Below are positions 44,918-56,236 of a stretch of DNA of 64,000 nt, one piece after another. Below the pieces are notes generated by a model that searched no databases, was not told the DNA's origin, and saw only the letters and a program-made list of their open reading frames with translations. Source of the stretch: Micromonospora cremea (GTDB taxonomy: Bacteria > Actinomycetota > Actinomycetes > Mycobacteriales > Micromonosporaceae); the NCBI RefSeq assembly GCF_900143515.1, contig NZ_FSQT01000002.1:3349501-3413500 (forward strand), given 5' to 3'. Position 1 is the first letter of the stretch. Every line of letters begins with the position of its first letter. Made by a program: the position numbers and the translations under genes.

Positions 44918-46139
44918 GTCAGCTCCTCCAGGACCCGCGCCAGCGCCCGTACGCCGGCGGCGCAGTCGGCGTCAGTGGCCGCCTCGGCGGGGGAGTGCGA
45001 CACCCCGGTCGGGTTGCGCACGAAGAGCATCGCGGTGGGCAGGTGCGCGGCCAGCACACCGGCGTCGTGCCCCGCGCCCGTCGGCAGCACCGGCGCCCCG
45101 AGCAGCGTGGCCAGCCGGCCGGCCAGCCCGCCGTCGAAGGCGACCAGCGGGGTCACCGACTCCTCGGTCACCGTCACCGCCGTACCGTCGCGGCGGGCCC
45201 GCTCGGCGAGCTTGCCCCGCACCGCGTCGACCAGCCCGGCCAACGTCTCCGGGTCGGCGGCCCGGGCGTCCAGCCAGCCGGTCACCTTCGACGGGATGGC
45301 GTTGGTGGCGTTCGGCTCGACGGCGACCCGACCCACGGTGGCGTGCGCGCCGCGCAGCCGGGCCTCCTTGTTGGCCGCCAGCACGGTGAACGCGTAGGTG
45401 AGCATCGGGTCGCGGCGGTCCGCCATCCGGGTCGTACCCGCGTGGTTGCCCTCGCCGACGACGTCGAAGCGCCACCGGCCGTGCGGCCAGATCGCGCTGG
45501 CCACCGCGACCGGCTCGTCGGTCTCGACCAGCGCGCGGCCCTGCTCCACGTGCAGCTCCACGAAGGCGCCGAACCGGCCCAGCAGGTCCGGGCGGGCGCC
45601 CGCCGGTTGATCGCCGAGCGCCTCGGCGAAGCTCACCCCGGCCGCGTCGCGCAGCCCGGCCGCGCGTTCGGCCGGCAGCGCCCCGCTGAGCAGCCGCGAC
45701 CCCAGGCACGGTACGCCGAAGCGGGCACCCTCCTCCTCGACGAACGCGGCCAGCACCAGCGGCCGGCTCGGTGTCACGCCGGCGGCCCGCAGCTCGTCCA
45801 CGGCGAGGAACGCGCTGACGATGCCGAGCGGCCCGTCGTACGCCCCGCCGTGCGGCACCGAGTCGAAGTGGCTGCCGGTCAGCACCGCGTCCCCGGCCTC
45901 CGGGTCGCCCCAGTGGGCGAACAGGTTGCCGTTGCCGTCCTCGGTGACCGGCAGGCCGCGCCGGTCAGCCTGGGACCGGAACCAGGTCCGCAGCTCCAAC
46001 TCGGGCTCGGTCAACGCGTAGCGCAGGTAGCCGCCGCTGCCGGCGTCCCGCCCGACCGGCGCGATCTCGTCCCACAGCTCCCGAAACCTGGTGGGAAGGG
46101 ACCCTTCTACAACAAAATCCGATAACAAGGGGCCATTCC

Positions 46140-46143
<4 letters not shown>
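44908..46143 (-). CDS. M20-family amidohydrolase (allantoate amidohydrolase/N-carbamoylase type), possible N-formylglutamate deformylase
   Basis: A 411-residue dinuclear-metal hydrolase. Metal ligands lie in [18 protein letters not shown] and in the EEEGARFG segment, with [19 protein letters not shown] and a final PTGAGHDAG and SHSPAE. The frame can start at GTG 46143, overlapping the hutU stop. The first about 15 codons then lie within an AT-rich palindromic element, so the true start may be internal. Allantoate amidohydrolases are its closest family, but its place between hutU and hutF suggests hydrolysis of N-formylglutamate instead. Confidence 0.82.
46093..46139. repeat. AT-rich palindromic element at the hutU/M20 junction
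   Basis: A 47-bp stretch of markedly lower GC than its surroundings. It contains the palindrome GAAGGGACCCTTC (46095-46107) and a second, partial related word, AAGGGGCC. It resembles short interspersed AAGGG-N-CCCTT elements that I associate with Micromonosporaceae intergenic regions. It lies inside the 5' end of the M20 coding frame. Confidence 0.5.
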
Positions 46144-47789
<1,646 letters not shown>

Positions 47790-47808
47790 CTCGGGTCTCC
47801 TCCGGTCA

Positions 47809-48639
47809 TCATGCGAGGAACAGCTGACGGCGGGCCGCGGAGGCTTCGAACGCCTCCAGCCGGCGCTGGGTGTCGGCCGGCGCGGCGTCGCAGATCGCCT
47901 GCAACAGCACCATGGCCAGGGTCATCGGGGCGGTGTGCAGGTCGAAGACGAGCTGGGCGCCGACCGCGGCGGGCAGCACCACGTCGGCGTGTTCGGTGGC
48001 CGGGCTGACCGGCGAGTCGGTGATCGCCACCACGGTCAACCCGGCGGCCCGCGCGTCGCGCAGCGCGTCCAGGGTCTCCCGGGGGTAGCGGGGCAGCACG
48101 AAGGCCAGGACCGCCGAGGCGCCGGCCTCGGCAGCCTGCTCCAGACGGTCGGCGAGCAGGCTGCCACCGTCGTCGAGCACCCGCACGTCCGGGTGCACCT
48201 TGGCGGCGAAGTAGGCGAAGTACGCGGCCAACGGCGCGGCGGCGCGCAGGCCGACCACCGGTAACGGGCGGCTGGTGGCGAGCAGCCGACCGGTCTCGGC
48301 GATCCGGTCCCGGTCGGCGAGCTGACCGGCGAGCCGGTCCAGGTTGCCCATCTCGGCGCGGACCGCCTGCTGGAGTTCGTTGCCGGCGTCCGCCGGTCCG
48401 CCGGTAGCGGCGGTGGTGAGGTCGCGCAACCGGCGGCGCAGCGCCGGGTAACCGTCGTGGCCGAGCGCGACGGCGAAGCGGGTGACCGACGGCTGGCTGA
48501 CCCCGGCCAGCTCGGCCACCTCGGCCGCGGACAGGTACGCCACGGCGGGGGCGTGCTGCACCAGGCAGTGCGCGATCCGACGCTGGGTCGGGGTGAGCCG
48601 CACCCCGTGGAACAGGTCGAGCACCCGCTCGGTGGGCAC
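47809..48639 (-). CDS. RpiR/MurR-type transcriptional regulator with SIS domain
   Basis: A 276-residue regulator. Residues about 1-80 are the RpiR HTH domain ([20 protein letters not shown], then [11 protein letters not shown]). The remainder is a SIS domain typical of binding small ligands ([17 protein letters not shown] and [19 protein letters not shown]). The start is GTG 48639, 8 bp after GGAG. It heads the hut operon, and a TGAAA-N2-TTTCA palindrome lies 38 bp upstream, so autoregulation and repression of hut genes by histidine or urocanate is inferred. Confidence 0.88.
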   Translation of the reverse strand: MPTERVLDLFHGVRLTPTQRRIAHCLVQHAPAVAYLSAAEVAELAGVSQPSVTRFAVALGHDGYPALRRRLRDLTTAATGGPADAGNELQQAVRAEMGNLDRLAGQLADRDRIAETGRLLATSRPLPVVGLRAAAPLAAYFAYFAAKVHPDVRVLDDGGSLLADRLEQAAEAGASAVLAFVLPRYPRETLDALRDARAAGLTVVAITDSPVSPATEHADVVLPAAVGAQLVFDLHTAPMTLAMVLLQAICDAAPADTQRRLEAFEASAARRQLFLA

Positions 48640-48676
48640 GGCGACAGCTCCTTCATTCACACCGAGACTCTATGCA

Positions 48677-48688
48677 TGAAAACTTTCA
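48677..48688. promoter_or_regulatory. Operator-like palindrome upstream of the hut regulator
   Basis: TGAAAACTTTCA is a perfect TGAAA-N2-TTTCA inverted repeat in the divergent gap between the RpiR-type regulator and the membrane protein gene. RpiR-family proteins often bind sites of this form. Confidence 0.55.
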
Positions 48689-48807
48689 GAGGGCAACCGT
48701 TCCCGTCCGCCGTACGTTCCACCGACCTGTCGGTGGACCGACCGGTGGGCGACCGGGCGAGCGTCCCCTCTGTAGGATCCGCAGGGCGGTCGAGCAGAGG
48801 AGTGCGC

Positions 48808-50781
48808 ATGCAGTCGGTTGGCCCGTACCGGTTCACCCACATGTTGGGCACCTGCCCTGTGGGAAAGGCCTGGGCTGCCATCGACGAGCAGGGCCGGTTC
48901 GTGACGGTGGCGGTGCTGGACGCCGTGGCCGCGAGCACGCCGGGGTGGCGCGAAGCCTTCGCCGGGACTGCCAACGCCATGTCGCAGAGGCCGGGCGGCC
49001 AGGCCTTCGCGTACGCCGACTTCTTCGCCGCCGAGCCGTGGGCGGCCTACCCGGCGGAGGCCGGCCAGGGCGCCGAGAAGTTGTTCCGCGCGCTGGGGCA
49101 GGAGTACCACCCGGTGCCGACGGAGAAGGGCGGTTCGACCGAGGAGAACGGCTCGGCGGCGCCGGTCACCGGGGTGCCGCGGCAGGTCTCCGGGCCGCCG
49201 CAGTCGGTGTCCGGCCCTCCGCAGCAGGTCTCCGCGCCGCCGCAGCCGGTGTCCGGCGCCCCGCAGCCCGTCTCCGGCGCCCCGCTGCCGACATCCGGAG
49301 CGCCGTTCGCGCCGTGGGCGCTGCATGCCGGCGGGCTGCCGACCGTGCCGCCCGCGCCGACGCCACCGCCCGCCGCCGACGCGCCCCAGTCGCCCGCGCC
49401 GGCGTCCGCCGCTCCGGCGGATCCGCCGCCCTACGACCCGTTCAACGCTTCGGTGCGGCGCATCAAGCCGTCGGAGCCGCCGCCGCGGCGTACCGGGCTC
49501 TGGGCGGGGCTGGCCGCGCTCGTGCTGGTGGCGGCCGTGGGCAGTGGGGTGGCCATCTGGGCGATCGCCGGCAAGGACCAGCCCGATCCGTACTCTCCGC
49601 CGACCGCCATCGCCACGGCGTCTCCCGGTGACGCCGCGGCCGAGCCGGGGCTGAAGCCGTGGGCGCAGGCCACCCTGTACAGCCCGGAGGAGCGCGCCCT
49701 CGCGGTCGCCGCGCCGTCGCTGGTCTTCATCGAGGCGGTCTTCACCGGATACGTCCGGGACACCAGGACGAACGCCCTGGTGCACCCCCAGCCCGTCTCC
49801 TTCATCCGTCGGTGCAGCGGCTTCGTGGTGACTCCTGACGGCCACGCCGTCACCAACGGGTCCTGCGTCAAGCCGACGGAGGACCACGCCCGTTGGCTGG
49901 CCGTCGACGCGCTGGCCAGGATGCTCGTGCAAGAGAAGAAGCTTCCCGCCGGGCAGATCTCCACCTACATCGCGGCCAACCTCGCCAAGGTGCGGTTCAC
50001 CGGCGTGGAGCCGGGCACCGAGCCGACCAGTGCGGTGTACGGCCAGCTCAACACCGCCACGGGCAACGTGACGAAGGAGCCGGCCATCCCGGCCGAGGTC
50101 GTTCGGAGCCTGCCCGAGGACAGCGGCAACACCGCACTGGTCAAGCTCGCCCAGGGCGGTCTGCCCGCAGTGGAACTCAACGCGTCCGCCAGCCTCGCGG
50201 TGGACGCCTCGGTCCGCATCCTCGCCTTCACGACCACCGACGTCGTCTTCCGCAACGCCACCTACCGGCCCCAGTCGAAGCTGGTGACGATCACCGGCAC
50301 AAGCGAGCGCGGTCCCGTCTCGATCTACCTCGTCAACGAGGACCTCGGCACGGTGTCCCACGGGGGTATCGCCCTCGATTCCGCCGGCCGGGTCGCCGGC
50401 CTGATCTACCAGGATCAGGCGCGACCGGACCGTGCCAACCGGGCGGTGCTGCCGGCGTCGACGATCGCCGCGCTGCTGGCCGAGGCCGGCGTCGGCAACG
50501 CACTCGGCGACTCCGACAAGCTCTACCGCAGCGGGCTCGACGCGTACTTCGGCGGCGACTCGTCGGGCGCCATCACCCAGCTGGACAAGGCAGCCGCCGC
50601 GTCATCCGCCAACGTGCTCGCGCAGGCCTACCGGCAGAACGCCGCCGAGCGTCAGCGATTGGAGAGCGCGTCGCGGGCGCAGTCGGACACCCTCGTCCTC
50701 GTGCTGGTCGGCTCCGCGGCCGTGTTGCTGATCGCCCTTATCATCCTGGTCGTGATGCTCGTCCGTCGTCGCCACCGCTGA
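48808..50781 (+). CDS. Membrane protein with pseudokinase-like N-terminus and inactive trypsin-like domain
   Basis: A 657-residue protein starting ATG after AGAGGAG. Residues about 3-60 resemble a decayed Hanks-kinase N-lobe (VGPYRFTHMLG, VTVAVLD) without a glycine-rich loop or Lys. Then comes a Pro-rich linker with repeats of VSGPPQ and VSGAPQ type, a TM helix (about 230-252), an extracytoplasmic domain resembling a trypsin-like protease, a short helical pair and a C-terminal TM with RRRHR. In the protease-like part the His position reads VTNGSCV, where VTNAHV is expected, and the Ser motif reads SHGGIALD, so it should be inactive. It is divergent from the hut operon. A binding or scaffold function is likely. 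Confidence 0.6.
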   Translation: MQSVGPYRFTHMLGTCPVGKAWAAIDEQGRFVTVAVLDAVAASTPGWREAFAGTANAMSQRPGGQAFAYADFFAAEPWAAYPAEAGQGAEKLFRALGQEYHPVPTEKGGSTEENGSAAPVTGVPRQVSGPPQSVSGPPQQVSAPPQPVSGAPQPVSGAPLPTSGAPFAPWALHAGGLPTVPPAPTPPPAADAPQSPAPASAAPADPPPYDPFNASVRRIKPSEPPPRRTGLWAGLAALVLVAAVGSGVAIWAIAGKDQPDPYSPPTAIATASPGDAAAEPGLKPWAQATLYSPEERALAVAAPSLVFIEAVFTGYVRDTRTNALVHPQPVSFIRRCSGFVVTPDGHAVTNGSCVKPTEDHARWLAVDALARMLVQEKKLPAGQISTYIAANLAKVRFTGVEPGTEPTSAVYGQLNTATGNVTKEPAIPAEVVRSLPEDSGNTALVKLAQGGLPAVELNASASLAVDASVRILAFTTTDVVFRNATYRPQSKLVTITGTSERGPVSIYLVNEDLGTVSHGGIALDSAGRVAGLIYQDQARPDRANRAVLPASTIAALLAEAGVGNALGDSDKLYRSGLDAYFGGDSSGAITQLDKAAAASSANVLAQAYRQNAAERQRLESASRAQSDTLVLVLVGSAAVLLIALIILVVMLVRRRHR

Positions 50782-51291
50782 GTGGCCGGTGAGTGGCCGG
50801 TGAGTGGACAATTTCGCCGGATCGGACACATAGGAATATAACCGCCGATGATCGTCTCGGCGTTCGCCCTCATTGGTCATTCACCCGCAGTGAAAAATCC
50901 GTGCCGCCCCAAAAGATCAGATGTTCGGTCGAACTCGAATCCACCGGACGGCGCGCCGTGGCCGTGGCGGCGTGTTCAAGCGCGCAGATCCGGGCGATGA
51001 CCAGCGAATCCCTTGCTGGGCCAGCGATTTCCGCTCGACGTCGCGGCGCCTGATAGGTGATGGTGTGCCGGTGCGGCCATGGCTATACTCCGTCTTGTTG
51101 TGCGATGGATCTTCATTGTCGTCGATCGAGGGAACGATCCAGCGGACGCGTCGCTGAAAATCGCTGCGAATGGTGGCTTTCATGGGGGTGGCGAAGGTGG
51201 GCGTGTCGGATCGGTGTGTCATGTGGACTGGCGGGGCTGGTCTGCTGAGCGGTCCAGGTAGTCCGGGCGGGCTGCGAAACGGCGTCCGTCC
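50782..51291. other. 510-bp intergenic region
   Basis: No convincing gene. It begins with direct repeats of GTGGCCGGTGA just after the stop and is clearly less GC-rich than its surroundings. It contains a TATACT hexamer (51084-51089) that could serve as a -10 element for the GT2 gene. Short open frames here lack codon bias and domains. Confidence 0.5.
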
Positions 51292-52233
51292 GTGACGAAT
51301 CGCCCCGCAGCCTCGCCCCCCTCCCTGCATGACTCCGCCGGCAGCACTCTCCCTTCCGGACACGGGCCCCCGCTGCCGGTGATCGACGGGCCCACGATGC
51401 CGTCCGCCGGCGCCTCGACCCTCCCGCTCACGCGGGCGGCGGACCCGGTGACTCCAGCGATCTCGGTCTGCATCGCTGTCCGCGACCGGCCCGAGCTCCT
51501 GGTGAAGTCCATCCAGAGCGTGCTCGCCGGCAGCTTCGGCGATTTCGAGCTCATCGTGGTCGACGACGGTTCGGCCGTGCCCGTTCGGGACCGGTTGGCC
51601 GAGGCGGGCCTGCTTGCCGACCGGCGGATCCGCCTCGTCCGGCAACAGCCGACGGGGATCAGCGCCGCGCGCAACGCTGCCCTGCGCATTGCCGGGGGCA
51701 GGTTCATCACCGTGCTCGACTCGGACGACGAGTTGGCCCCCGACGGTCTGGCCCGGATGCAGGACTTCGTTGCTGGGACGGGCGCGCGCTGGGTCTACAC
51801 CGACTACGAGGAGATCGTTGGCGATTCGGCGAAGGTGATCAGGCTCCCCGCCTACCCGGATCCGCGTCGGATGCTCCGGTCCGTGCTGACCCGGCCCCGG
51901 TTGCCCTTCAAGCATTCCGGCATGACCATCGACCGTCAGTTGCTGCTACAGCTCGGCGGGTACGACGAGCAGATGTCCATCAAGGTGGATGTCGAGCTGG
52001 TCCTGCGTGCCCTCAGCAACGGGGTGCACCTGCAGCGACTCGACGAGCCGATCGTTCGATTCCACCGGCACAGCGGCAGCATCAGCCGGCGGCGCCTCGC
52101 CGGCCTCGTCGCCTGGCGCAAGATGATCAAAATGTACAGCCGTCCACGTGTTCCGGGGCTCGCCCTGTGTATCGTGGCGGTGCGTGCGGTGAGTGAGATC
52201 GGTAAATGGCTGGTCACCGCCGCCGGGCGGTGA
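51292..52233 (+). CDS. GT2 family glycosyltransferase
   Basis: A 313-residue GT-A enzyme with a Pro/Ser-rich lead of about 55 residues. Catalytic marks are VCIAVRDRPELLVKSIQSV, VVDDGSAV (91-95 region), GISAARNAAL and the DxD-type VLDSDDE (about 141-147). The later YDEQMSIKVDVELVLRAL matches the ED base region. It starts GTG. It belongs to the second surface-polysaccharide group with the following polyprenyl-phosphate sugar transferase; donor and acceptor are unknown. Confidence 0.88.
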   Translation: MTNRPAASPPSLHDSAGSTLPSGHGPPLPVIDGPTMPSAGASTLPLTRAADPVTPAISVCIAVRDRPELLVKSIQSVLAGSFGDFELIVVDDGSAVPVRDRLAEAGLLADRRIRLVRQQPTGISAARNAALRIAGGRFITVLDSDDELAPDGLARMQDFVAGTGARWVYTDYEEIVGDSAKVIRLPAYPDPRRMLRSVLTRPRLPFKHSGMTIDRQLLLQLGGYDEQMSIKVDVELVLRALSNGVHLQRLDEPIVRFHRHSGSISRRRLAGLVAWRKMIKMYSRPRVPGLALCIVAVRAVSEIGKWLVTAAGR

Positions 52234-52506
52234 TCCGTGCTTGAACGGGACGGGCCACAGGGCCGCACCGCCGAGAGTATGGACCGCCTCTGCCGTCGAC
52301 GCACGATGGCTCGACGCCGTGCGAGCGACACCGCGAAGAGGCGGTTCACGGCGCGCTGATCCCGGAGCTGCGGGCGTGCTGCGATGCCCCGAGGGACTGA
52401 TCGGGCCAACGCAGGAGCGCCCGAACCGCCACTAGGCAGGACGCCTTCTGACGCATAGGGTGCACGTCGCGATCTCCCGACGGGGGCGATGTGGGAAAGG
52501 AAGGTC

Positions 52507-54060
52507 GTGTCCGCGCACACGCAGTTCCTCACGGCTGTCACGTCACAGCAGACACCGAGGTTCGACCCTGACCTGGGGGTGATCACGCCCCCGTCCAACG
52601 GCATGGCCCGGTCGGTGTTCGCGCGTCCGGTCGCCCCGCGGGCCAACTGGCGCCGGCGCTACGTGGCCTGGTTGGTTCTGCTCGACGCCCTCGTCGCCCT
52701 GGCCGCCAGCCGGACGGTCGTCGCCCTGCTGGACGAGGCCGACGCCGGCTTCTGGGACCAGCGGGTGCTCGGGAACGTCAGCTCCTTCACCCTCGTGGCG
52801 AACATCGGCGTCCCCCTGGGTTGGCTGCTCCTGCTGGTGGCCGCCGGGGCGTACGACCAGCGTGCGCTCGGGCTGGGCACCGAGGAGCTCAAGCGGGTGG
52901 CCCGGGCCAACCTCGCGATGGCCGCCACGGTCTCGTTCCTGGCGCTCGGCTTCAAGAAGGACCTGTCCCGGGCGACGGTCGCCGCCATCATCATCTGCCT
53001 GCTGCTCTACACCCTGGTGGCTCGCTTCGCCGCTCGGGTGGTGCTGCGCCGGATCCGGCGCACCGGGCGGGCGTCGCAGAAGGTGCTGCTGGTCGGCCGG
53101 CTCTCCGACGCGCTCGCGCTGCACGAGGTGGTGACCCGCAACTACGGCGCCGGGCTGCACCCGATCGCCATCCACCTGCCCCACCACCCGCGGCCGGGTG
53201 AGCGGGTGAACGCCCCGGTGCCGGTCTACGTGGGCTGGGACCTGGTGCCGCTGGTCCAGCAGCTCGGCGCGGACACCATCGCGGTCTGCGGCCCCGCCAG
53301 CCTGGAGTCGTACGAGCTGCGCAAGCTCGCCTGGCAGTTGGAGGGCACCGGCCTGAACCTGGTGGTCGTCCCCCAGGTCACCGACGTCACCGGCCCGCGT
53401 ATCCACGTCCGGCCGATCGAGGGCCTTCCGCTGCTCAACGTGGACGAGCCCACCATCTCCGGCCTGTCGCTGCTGGCCAAGACGGTGCTCGACCGGTTCA
53501 CCGCGCTGGTCGGGCTGGTGTTGCTGAGCCCGGTGCTGCTCGGGATCGCGATGGCCATCAAGGCCAGCGGCCCGGGGCCGGTGATGTTCCGGCAGACCCG
53601 GATCGGCCACGAGGGCCGGGCGTTCAAGGTCTGGAAGTTCCGGACCATGTACATCGACGCCGAGGAGCGGCTGGCGGCGCTGCGGGACCGGAACGAGAGT
53701 GACGGCCTGCTCTTCAAGATCAAGGATGATCCGCGGGTCACCCCGATCGGCCGACACCTGCGGGCACTCTCCCTGGACGAGCTGCCCCAGCTGATCAACG
53801 TGCTGCGTGGGCAGATGTCGCTGGTCGGCCCGCGCCCGCTGCCCACCGAGGACGACGACTACCGCGGCGACGTACGCCGGCGGCTGCTGGTGCGGCCGGG
53901 CATCACCGGTCTCTGGCAGATCTCCGGCCGCTCCGACCTGACCTGGGACGACGCGGTCCGGCTGGACCTGCACTACGTGGACAACTGGTCGCTGGTGTAC
54001 GACCTCGCCATCCTGTGGAAGACGGCCAGCGTCGTGCTGGCCCGGCGGGGCGCGTACTGA
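52507..54060 (+). CDS. Polyprenyl-phosphate sugar-1-phosphate transferase (exopolysaccharide initiator)
   Basis: A 517-residue protein with four or five N-terminal TM segments, a central cytoplasmic Rossmann-like part, and a C-terminal bacterial sugar transferase domain. That domain starts KTVLDRFTALVGLVLL and has the catalytic FKVWKFRTMYIDAEERL, DELPQLINVLRGQMSLVGPRP and RPGITGLWQISGRSDL blocks. GTG 52507 is preferred because it follows AAAGGAAGG; ATG 52489 is the alternative. It transfers the first sugar phosphate to undecaprenyl phosphate. The stop is followed by a strong bidirectional stem-loop. Confidence 0.92.
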   Translation: MSAHTQFLTAVTSQQTPRFDPDLGVITPPSNGMARSVFARPVAPRANWRRRYVAWLVLLDALVALAASRTVVALLDEADAGFWDQRVLGNVSSFTLVANIGVPLGWLLLLVAAGAYDQRALGLGTEELKRVARANLAMAATVSFLALGFKKDLSRATVAAIIICLLLYTLVARFAARVVLRRIRRTGRASQKVLLVGRLSDALALHEVVTRNYGAGLHPIAIHLPHHPRPGERVNAPVPVYVGWDLVPLVQQLGADTIAVCGPASLESYELRKLAWQLEGTGLNLVVVPQVTDVTGPRIHVRPIEGLPLLNVDEPTISGLSLLAKTVLDRFTALVGLVLLSPVLLGIAMAIKASGPGPVMFRQTRIGHEGRAFKVWKFRTMYIDAEERLAALRDRNESDGLLFKIKDDPRVTPIGRHLRALSLDELPQLINVLRGQMSLVGPRPLPTEDDDYRGDVRRRLLVRPGITGLWQISGRSDLTWDDAVRLDLHYVDNWSLVYDLAILWKTASVVLARRGAY

Positions 54061-54078
54061 TCCCGGAACCCTGAACGC

Positions 54079-54112
54079 CGACGGGCGGTGGCCTTCCGGC
54101 CACCGCCCGTCG
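54079..54112. terminator. Bidirectional terminator between sugar transferase and LCP genes
   Basis: CGACGGGCGGTGGCC (54079-54093), loop TTCC, GGCCACCGCCCGTCG (54098-54112): a perfect 15-bp stem between convergent genes. Confidence 0.75.
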
Positions 54113-54174
54113 ACGTTCGTGATGTCGCCGCCCGCCGCGGTCCCCGGGGACAGCGCCTTGGCGGGAGAGGGAAC

Positions 54175-55260
54175 CTACGGCTTCTTGGCGCCGGCGATGA
54201 TGTCCGGGACCGCGTCCTGGCGCACCGCGTCGTAGAACGACTTGACCCGGTTCGTGTCGGCCAGGACGACACTCTCCGAACCGATCCGGCCGGTGCCCTT
54301 GGTGGGGCTGGTGACGAAGGTCAGGTTGCTGCCCCGGACGCCGCGCATCTGGTTGGCCGTCTCCAGCAGGGACAGCTCCTTGTCCACCGAGACCGAGTTC
54401 GAGGTGGCCTTGAGGAACGAGTTCAGCTTGGCGGGGTTGGTGAGCAGGCCACCGGAGGAGGCCTTGTCGATGATCGCCTTGATCACCTGCTGCTGGTGCC
54501 GGATCCGGGCGAAGTCACCGTCCGCGAACTGCTTGCGCTGGCGTGAGTAGTCGAGCGCCGCCTCGCCGTCCATCCGCTGCATCCCCTTGTTGAAGGTGCG
54601 GAACGGCGCGTGGATCGAGGTGAACTGCTTCTCCGAGTTGACGTCGATGCCGCCCAGCGCGTCGATGATCTCCTTGAACCCGGCGAAGTCGATCAGCGCG
54701 ACGTGGTCCACCCGTACCTTGGTGAACGACTCGACCGCCTGCACCATGAGCGGCACGCCACCCCAGGCGTACGCCGCATTGATCTTGGCGTCCCGGCCGC
54801 CGTTGTTGCCGTCCGCGGATCGGGGCACCGACACCCAAGTGTCCCGGGGAATCGAGATCAGTTGAGCGCTGGACCGGTCCTTCGGCAGGTGGGCGAGGAT
54901 GATGGTGTCGGTCCGCGAGCCCGAGGTCTTCTCCGGGTCACGCGAGTCGCTACCCAGGATCATGATGTTCATCGCGCCCTCGACCATCGCCTGCGGGCGA
55001 CCCTCCTCCGGCACGCCCTGGAACGCGTCCACGCGCTCGATGTCCCCCTCGACGGAGCGCAGGTAGAGGCCACCGGCGATCACCCCTCCGCCCCCCACCA
55101 GCGTCACCACCAGCAGGCTGATCAGGAGGATCCGCCGCCATCGGCGTCGTTGGGGTGGCTGCGGGCCGACCGGCTCGCCGTCGTCCACCCGCCGTGGCTG
55201 GCCGGCGGTCCCGGTCGAGTAGTACTCGCCGGGTTGCGCGGTCTCATTGTGACGTGGCAT
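54175..55260 (-). CDS. LytR-CpsA-Psr (LCP) family cell-wall polymer ligase
   Basis: A 361-residue protein with a short cytoplasmic N-terminus, one TM helix (ILLISLLVVTLVGGGGVIAGG) and an extracytoplasmic LCP domain. Conserved residues include Asp and Arg in GSDSRDPEKTSGSRTDTIILAHL, SIPRDTWV, GGIDVNSEK, and SRQRKQFADGDFARIRHQQQVI. LCP enzymes transfer lipid-linked glycopolymers to peptidoglycan. It is convergent with the sugar transferase and divergent from the methyltransferase, consistent with attachment of the polymer made by this cluster. Confidence 0.93.
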   Translation of the reverse strand: MPRHNETAQPGEYYSTGTAGQPRRVDDGEPVGPQPPQRRRWRRILLISLLVVTLVGGGGVIAGGLYLRSVEGDIERVDAFQGVPEEGRPQAMVEGAMNIMILGSDSRDPEKTSGSRTDTIILAHLPKDRSSAQLISIPRDTWVSVPRSADGNNGGRDAKINAAYAWGGVPLMVQAVESFTKVRVDHVALIDFAGFKEIIDALGGIDVNSEKQFTSIHAPFRTFNKGMQRMDGEAALDYSRQRKQFADGDFARIRHQQQVIKAIIDKASSGGLLTNPAKLNSFLKATSNSVSVDKELSLLETANQMRGVRGSNLTFVTSPTKGTGRIGSESVVLADTNRVKSFYDAVRQDAVPDIIAGAKKP

Positions 55261-55407
55261 GTCGCGATGCTACTGACTCGGCTTTCGGGCCGAGTACCCT
55301 CGTCCGGTCGGAACCGTCCGCCGTCGGGTTGGTCCGTTGATCGAATTCAATGGCAACTTCCCCTGCCACAGGGCGCGTCGGCCTGATAAGAAGCTCCGGT
55401 GGACGCA

Positions 55408-56232
55408 ATGAAGCTCCGACGGGCCATCGCCCGCACCCCGCTCGCGCCCGTGGCCGCCTTCCCGAAGCGGCTGGCCCGGGTCGCCCGGCATGACGCCAAG
55501 GTGCTGCGCACCTCGGCCCGCTGGCTGGTCACCTCCCGTGAGCACCACAACTACACCTACGACCTGACCAAACTCAGCCGCCACCACCTGGCCTGGTTCG
55601 TCAGTGTGATCTGCGACCGCCCGGTCAAGCAGGTCCGCGGCTGGTTCGACGAGGTCGAGTCCGACCAGCCGCTGCGGCAGCACATCGAGCGGGCCACCGC
55701 CGGCTCCGCCCGGCGAGGGCTGGCCGACCGGCAGGTCCGCTACGCCCGCCGGATCGGCTGGTACGCGATGGTGCGGGCCACCCGCCCCGCGCACGTGGTG
55801 GAAACCGGCGTCGACAAGGGCCTGGGCAGCTGCGTCCTGGCCGCGGCGCTGCTGCGCAACGCGCAGGACGGCCACCCGGGCCGGGTCACCTCGCTGGACA
55901 TCAATCCCGAGGCCGGCTACCTGGCCCACACCGCCCCCTGGTCGGAAGTGGTCGACCTGGTGATCGGCGACTCGATCGCCTCGATCGGCGCCCTGGACCG
56001 CCCGGTCAACCTGTTCCTGCACGACAGCGACCACAGCCGGGCACACGAGAAGCGCGAGTTCGACGCGGTGGAGCCGAAGCTCGCCCCCGACGCGATCCTG
56101 CTCACCGACAACGTCACCAGCACCAACGTGCTCGCCGAACACGCCGAGCGCACCGGCCGGCGGTTCCTCGCCTACCGGGAGAGCCCCGCCAACCACTGGT
56201 ACCCCGGCGACGGCATCGGCGTGGCATGGTAG
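55408..56232 (+). CDS. Class I SAM-dependent methyltransferase-like protein
   Basis: A 274-residue protein. The SAM-binding motif I region is HVVETGVDKGLGSCVLAAAL, motif II is VTSLDINPEAGYLA, and motif III lies in VNLFLHDSDHSRAHEKREFD, followed by DAILLTDNV. This is the methyltransferase-24 pattern often found near surface-glycan genes. ATG 55408 is chosen, with GTG 55399 as an alternative. The first 100 residues are basic and helical. The MOSC gene begins 4 bp after its stop. It probably methylates a sugar or other glycan component. Confidence 0.78.
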   Translation: MKLRRAIARTPLAPVAAFPKRLARVARHDAKVLRTSARWLVTSREHHNYTYDLTKLSRHHLAWFVSVICDRPVKQVRGWFDEVESDQPLRQHIERATAGSARRGLADRQVRYARRIGWYAMVRATRPAHVVETGVDKGLGSCVLAAALLRNAQDGHPGRVTSLDINPEAGYLAHTAPWSEVVDLVIGDSIASIGALDRPVNLFLHDSDHSRAHEKREFDAVEPKLAPDAILLTDNVTSTNVLAEHAERTGRRFLAYRESPANHWYPGDGIGVAW

Positions 56233-56236
56233 GCCG

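Noticed and set aside
50820..51260. Several 60-80 codon frames in the 50.8-51.3 kb gap
   Set aside because: They lack GC-rich third positions and recognisable domains; the region looks like promoter DNA.
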